From: DASUAS01 sp963750045
GTDB taxonomy: Bacteria > Actinomycetota > Acidimicrobiia > IMCC26256 > DASPTH01
Assembly: GCA_963750045.1 (NCBI GenBank)
Contig: CAVVPD010000005.1
Coordinates: 186,001 to 250,000, forward strand
DNA length: 64,000 bases
Reading direction: 5' to 3'
This document shows positions 60,658 through 64,000 of this stretch, in pieces. Each line of letters opens with the position of its first letter. The stretch's first letter is position 1. The notes beneath the pieces are model-generated. The model was not told where the DNA came from and made no database searches. It saw only the letters and a program-made list of their open reading frames with translations. The position numbers and the translations under genes are program-made.

Positions 60658-61113
60658 ATGGTCACGTTGTTGCACGTCCACCACACGACCTCGCCGTCGA
60701 TGCACGCGATGTTCGAAGCCGCGCAGGCGGGGGCCACCGATCGACAGATCGGCGGGGTGCAGGTCGTCGCGGTGCCTGCGCTGCACGCCGGAGCCACCGA
60801 CGTGCTCGAAGCCGACGGGTACCTCCTCGGGACGCCGGCCAACCTCGGGTACATGTCGGGGGCGCTGAAGCACTTCTTCGACCAGATCTACTACCCGTGC
60901 CTCGACGCGACGGTGGCCCGGCCGTTCGGCGTGTACGTGCACGGCAACAACGACACCACCGGCGCCTTGCGCGCGGTCGAGATGGTCACGACCGGGCTGC
61001 GGTGGCGCGCCGCGCAGGCCCCGGTCTCGGTGATCGGCGCCCCGACGCGCGCCGATCTCGACGCGTGCCGGGAGCTCGGCGCCGCGCTGGCGGCCGGCCT
61101 CTCGCCCGAGTGA
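60658..61113 (+). CDS. Flavodoxin/NAD(P)H-quinone-reductase-like protein
   Basis: A 151-residue flavodoxin-fold protein: MVTLLHVHHTTSPSMHAMFE (phosphate loop, H-x-T-x-S-x-x-M), ADGYLLGTPANLGYMSGALK with the G-T-P-x-x-x-G-x-M-S-G-x-L-K FMN loop, HFFDQIYYPCLDATVARPFG, and VYVHGNNDTTGALRAVEMVT. A soluble FMN oxidoreductase that may pass electrons to a monooxygenase; no partner proven. Convergent with the P450 18 bases away. Confidence 0.8.
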   Translation: MVTLLHVHHTTSPSMHAMFEAAQAGATDRQIGGVQVVAVPALHAGATDVLEADGYLLGTPANLGYMSGALKHFFDQIYYPCLDATVARPFGVYVHGNNDTTGALRAVEMVTTGLRWRAAQAPVSVIGAPTRADLDACRELGAALAAGLSPE

Positions 61114-61130
61114 CGCCGCGGGCGTGACGC

Positions 61131-62315
61131 TCAGCCCTCGCGGGCCCCGGGCGCGAACACCAGCGGGAGGTGCGGGATCTCGCGCAGCGACGGCGCGAAC
61201 TCGACCTCGTGACCTTCGGCCAGCCGGTAGTCGGGGATGCGTCGGTGCCATTCGGTCATCGCCACCCGCAACTCGAGCCGGGCCAGGTGCGAACCGAGGC
61301 ACCGGTGCACGCCGGCGCCGAAACCGAAGTGCTTGTTGGAGTCGCGGGTGAAGTCGACGTTCTCGGGCTCCATGAACGTCTCGGGGTCGTGGTTGAACGC
61401 CGCGAGCAGCACGGTCACGCGGTCGCCCTTCGTGATCGGGCAACCCGCGTGCTCGGCATCGACCATCGTGATCCGGTTGACCGTCGGGACCGGAGTCTCG
61501 TAGCGCAGGAGCTCCTCCATCGCCGCGGGCACCAGCGACGGATCGTCGACGAGTTGTTGCCGGTGCCCGGGGTGCTGTGCGAGGTACGCCGCCGAACATT
61601 CCAGCGTGCAGGTGACGGTGTCGAGCCCCGCCATCAGTTGGAGCATGCAGATGTTGAGCGTCTCGGGGCGTGTGAGCTCTCCCGTCTGTTCGAGGTCGAG
61701 TAGATGGTCGAGCAGGCACTTGCCGCCGGGTGCGCGGTTGTCGAGCGCGTCGTTGAAGTAGACCGCCATCCAGCCCGACGCTTCGTCGAGCACCTGCGCG
61801 ATCTCGGCTTCCGTGGTGCCCTGAGGCCGGATCATCGCGTCCTTCACCTCGAGGAACTTGTCGAGGTCCGAGATCGGGAGTCCGAAGACGCTCAGGAAGA
61901 TCGAGGAGGGGAGCGGCACTGCGAACTCGGTGCTGAAGTCGCAGGCGCCGCGCTCGATGAACTGGTCGATCAGGTCGTTGGTGAGCGCGGTGACCGCGGC
62001 TTCGTGCGCGGCCATGCGCCGAGGGGCGAAGATCGGGTCGAGCATCTTCCGGTAGCGCACGTGCTCGGGCGGGTCGACCTGGAGCGGGATCAGTGCCACG
62101 CCTTCTCCGAAGTACGACGCCTCGGGGTTCGACGACAGGATCTCCGGATGGCGGATGAAGTACTCGATCGCGCGCGGCGACGTGAGCATCACGCTGCCGT
62201 CGCGTTGGATCACGCCCTGGTCGCTCAACCGTTGCCAGTGGGCCTGGGCGTCGACGCCCCAGATGGTCCGGGTGTCTTCCTGCGCGATCACGGTCTCGTG
62301 CGATTCCACGGTCAT
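61131..62315 (-). CDS. Cytochrome P450
   Basis: A 394-residue bacterial P450: VALIPLQVDPPEHVRYRKML, I-helix CMLQLMAGLDTVTCTLECSA (A-G-x-D-T), K-helix EELLRYETPVPTVNR, and heme loop FGFGAGVHRCLGSHLAR with the axial Cys. GGAAGGA precedes the ATG. The T-V-T-C variant after the I-helix Asp is seen in CYP families acting on terpenoid or steroid-like acids (weak inference). Third gene of the SDR-DUF1214-P450 operon. Confidence 0.95.
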   Translation of the reverse strand: MTVESHETVIAQEDTRTIWGVDAQAHWQRLSDQGVIQRDGSVMLTSPRAIEYFIRHPEILSSNPEASYFGEGVALIPLQVDPPEHVRYRKMLDPIFAPRRMAAHEAAVTALTNDLIDQFIERGACDFSTEFAVPLPSSIFLSVFGLPISDLDKFLEVKDAMIRPQGTTEAEIAQVLDEASGWMAVYFNDALDNRAPGGKCLLDHLLDLEQTGELTRPETLNICMLQLMAGLDTVTCTLECSAAYLAQHPGHRQQLVDDPSLVPAAMEELLRYETPVPTVNRITMVDAEHAGCPITKGDRVTVLLAAFNHDPETFMEPENVDFTRDSNKHFGFGAGVHRCLGSHLARLELRVAMTEWHRRIPDYRLAEGHEVEFAPSLREIPHLPLVFAPGAREG

Positions 62316-62346
62316 GGTGTCCTTCCCGTCGTTCAGTACGCGTCCG

Positions 62347-63468
62347 TCAGCGCAGGCTGTCGAGCTTCACCACTTCGCAGCGCGCCATCTCCGGATCCGA
62401 TTCGGGTAGCAGGTAGCGCCAGAAGATCGTGCCTGTGCGGTGGCCGCCGGTGTCGAGCCAGTTCGGTACACCGGGATCGGCGTGCGCGATCACGATCACG
62501 TAGGAGCCGTCGGGCTCCCACTCGATCTGCTCGGTGTTGAGGGAGCTCGTGCGGTACCGGTACTCGAGCGTCTGCATGTGCCGGTTCCAGAGCATCACGT
62601 TGGTGAAGCGCGACGGCGGGATCGTGCCCCGCATCACGAGGGCTTCGTCGGGCGCGAGGTCCCAGCGTCCGCTCGAGTAGAAGATGTCGACTGCGCCGGC
62701 GGCGTCGACCCCGGCGTTGCGGAAGCTCCACGGCGTGCCCACCGCGTTGGGCTCCTGGGCGACGAACGGCACCGGCGACGGCGTGCCGGGGACGGGTTGG
62801 CCCACCGTGGTCTGGCGCAGGAACGCGACGCCCTCACGGAGTCGGGTCGCGAACGTGGCGTCGTCGAGCGGTGGTGGGGGAGCGACGTCCCCCAGTGGTT
62901 CGATGCCGATGCGCACCGCGACAGTGGGGTCGTTCTGCGCCGAGTGCTCGCGCAGGAAGTAGCCGCGCACGATGATCATGGCGGCGTCGGGGTCGAGCTT
63001 CACCCAGTTGCCGTCGTGCGAATCGGGGCTGAACACGATCTCGTAGGAGCCGTCGGGCGCGAACTCGAACCCGGTGTCGTTGATGTCGGAGAGGACCCGG
63101 CCGTTGAGCCCGCCGTCGGGCGCGGCGGCGTGGACGGTGAAGGAGATGTAGCGCTCCTCCCCGCGGATGCCGAAGACTCGGTAGGAGCGGTCGCCCCGGA
63201 TCCGGGCGAAGTGGTAGATCGAGTCGGGGTTGTCGCCCTGGAGCTTGCGGGCGGGGCTGACGATCGGCGCCATGCGCGGGTGTTCGGGATCGCCCTCCAT
63301 GAAGAACTCCGACGCGCCCGACAGTACCTCGGTGACGTAGCGGAATCCCTCGACGACGTCGAGGTCGTCGGTGAACCGGTCTTCGTCGAGCACGTAGCCG
63401 TCGCGGATCTCCGCCAGCGCGGCGATCAGCTCGTCGAACGCCTCGGTCGACTTCGGGGCACGGTTCAC
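62347..63468 (-). CDS. DUF1214 domain protein
   Basis: A 373-residue protein from GTG 63468. LSGASEFFMEGDPEHPRMAP, DSIYHFARIRGDRSYRVFGI, a central beta-sandwich, and the DUF1214 part RFTNVMLWNRHMQTLEYRYR, DGSYVIVIAHADPGVPNWLD and HRTGTIFWRYLLPE. It shares with the protein at 57051 the N-W-L-D-T block and overall order, so they are distant paralogues, each next to SDR genes. Function unknown. The GTG overlaps the SDR stop (GTGA) and the P450 follows 31 bases on. Confidence 0.82.
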   Translation of the reverse strand: MNRAPKSTEAFDELIAALAEIRDGYVLDEDRFTDDLDVVEGFRYVTEVLSGASEFFMEGDPEHPRMAPIVSPARKLQGDNPDSIYHFARIRGDRSYRVFGIRGEERYISFTVHAAAPDGGLNGRVLSDINDTGFEFAPDGSYEIVFSPDSHDGNWVKLDPDAAMIIVRGYFLREHSAQNDPTVAVRIGIEPLGDVAPPPPLDDATFATRLREGVAFLRQTTVGQPVPGTPSPVPFVAQEPNAVGTPWSFRNAGVDAAGAVDIFYSSGRWDLAPDEALVMRGTIPPSRFTNVMLWNRHMQTLEYRYRTSSLNTEQIEWEPDGSYVIVIAHADPGVPNWLDTGGHRTGTIFWRYLLPESDPEMARCEVVKLDSLR

Positions 63469-63998
63469 GGGGACTCTCCAGGGTTCGGGGGTTCGGCGCC
63501 GAGCACCACGGTGCGCGTGTCGGGCAGGGGGATCAATGTCTCGTAGTCGACGAACGAGCGCAAGGTGTTGCCGCCGTCGACGGTCAGGAGCTGGCCGGTG
63601 ACCCACGACGATTCAGGGCCGGCGAAGTAGCGGACGGCTTGGGCGATGTCGTCGACGTGGCCGTGGCGGTCGATCGGCTGCTCCGCGAGGAACGCCGCCA
63701 TCATCCTCGGGTTGTCGAACGCGACCGCGGTCGCGGGTGTCCGGGTCATGCCCGGTTGCACCGAGTTCACCCGGATCCCGAGCGGCCCGAGCTCGTTGGC
63801 CGCGACCCGCACGAGCTGGTCGACCGCGGCCTTGCCCGCGCTGTACGACGCCAGGTAGCGGGCGGAGAACACCGCCGCGGTCGACGAGATCGCGACGAAC
63901 GATCCGGATCCGGCGCGCACCATCGCGTGACCCGCGTACTTGAGGAACAGAAAGACGGGTCGGATGTTCGCATCGACCTGCGCGCTGAACTCGTCGTC
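63465..63998 (-). CDS. SDR family oxidoreductase, C-terminal part (cut by window edge)
   Basis: The frame is open to the right edge, so the cofactor loop and NNAG motif lie outside. Visible: FSAQVDANIRPVFLFLKYAG, serine block GSFVAISSTAAVFSARYLAS with Tyr-x3-Lys (YSAGK), LGIRVNSVQPGMTRTPATAV, ESSWVTGQLLTVDGGNTLRS and a longer tail ending EPPNPGESP. First visible gene of the operon with DUF1214 and P450. Confidence 0.9.
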   Translation of the reverse strand, partial: DDEFSAQVDANIRPVFLFLKYAGHAMVRAGSGSFVAISSTAAVFSARYLASYSAGKAAVDQLVRVAANELGPLGIRVNSVQPGMTRTPATAVAFDNPRMMAAFLAEQPIDRHGHVDDIAQAVRYFAGPESSWVTGQLLTVDGGNTLRSFVDYETLIPLPDTRTVVLGAEPPNPGESP

Positions 63999-64000
63999 GT

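Noticed and set aside
1..64000. CRISPR arrays, prophage, insertion sequences, rRNA or tRNA genes
   Set aside because: No regularly spaced repeats, transposase or phage proteins, and no recognisable rRNA or tRNA sequence were found by eye; a tRNA scan would be needed to exclude a tRNA fully.

Overview
The window is GC-rich, gene-dense bacterial chromosome. Actinobacterial hallmarks are a mycothiol-type maleylpyruvate isomerase domain, F420/PPOX- and luciferase-type flavin enzymes, frequent GTG starts, and many stop/start overlaps of the GTGA, ATGA or TGATG type. The mix of many short-chain dehydrogenases (SDRs), amidohydrolases, Baeyer-Villiger monooxygenases (BVMOs), P450s and acyl-CoA enzymes fits an aerobic heterotrophic actinobacterium. 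A member of the Acidimicrobiia is my best guess, but this is inference from gene content only. No rRNA, tRNA, CRISPR array, transposase or prophage was seen.

Layout. 1-4.3 kb: stress cluster on + (P-type ATPase tail, two universal stress proteins around a site-2 protease) facing a DinB-like protein. 4.4-8.4 kb: PPOX/F420 enzyme, LtrA membrane protein, SDR, glutamine-synthetase-like ligase, small acidic protein. 8.5-12.8 kb: TetR-regulated heterodimeric ABC exporter with a visible palindromic operator. 12.9-17.3 kb: malonyl-CoA decarboxylase, two SDRs, amidohydrolase. 17.4-22.9 kb: tightly overlapped operon BVMO - P450 - amidohydrolase/deacylase - alpha/beta hydrolase. 23.6-28.7 kb: thioesterase, VOC protein, acyl-CoA dehydrogenase, amidohydrolase, SnoaL-like protein. 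28.9-31 kb: ECF sigma factor, anti-sigma-like membrane protein and a tyrosine-rich secreted protein, bracketed by a 40-bp inverted repeat. 31.2-35.8 kb (-): GMC oxidoreductase, enoyl-CoA hydratase, molybdopterin oxidoreductase with a reductase partner, SDR. 36-39 kb (+): alcohol dehydrogenase, VOC protein, acyl-CoA ligase. 39.1-44.1 kb (-): SDR, HAPMO-type BVMO, alcohol dehydrogenase, VOC, SDR. 44.2-51.7 kb: AcuI/YhdH-type reductase, SABATH-like methyltransferase, DUF2277, PhnB-like protein, an AMP-ligase/maleylpyruvate-isomerase fusion, amidohydrolase and HpcH/CitE lyase. 51.7-64 kb: phytanoyl-CoA dioxygenase-like, LLM flavoprotein, alcohol dehydrogenase, a run of three SDRs (the middle one catalytically degenerate), two DUF1214 proteins, thioesterase, SMP-30, hydrolase, flavodoxin-like protein, P450 and an SDR cut by the right edge.

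How it works together. From 12.9 kb on, most genes could take a cyclic or branched, probably terpenoid-, steroid- or xenobiotic-like carbon skeleton through hydroxylation (P450), oxidation of alcohols (SDR, MDR, GMC), ring or ketone oxygenation (BVMO), ester/lactone/amide hydrolysis (alpha/beta hydrolases, amidohydrolases, SMP-30), CoA activation (two ligases), beta-oxidation-type steps (acyl-CoA dehydrogenase, enoyl-CoA hydratase) and CoA release (thioesterases, CitE-like lyase). The substrate cannot be read from sequence.

Caveat. Seventeen genes carry one or two single-base frame changes (about 21 in total, mostly one extra base) although protein similarity continues across each break. I annotate these as full-length genes with stated break points and consider uncorrected sequencing or assembly indels the most likely cause.
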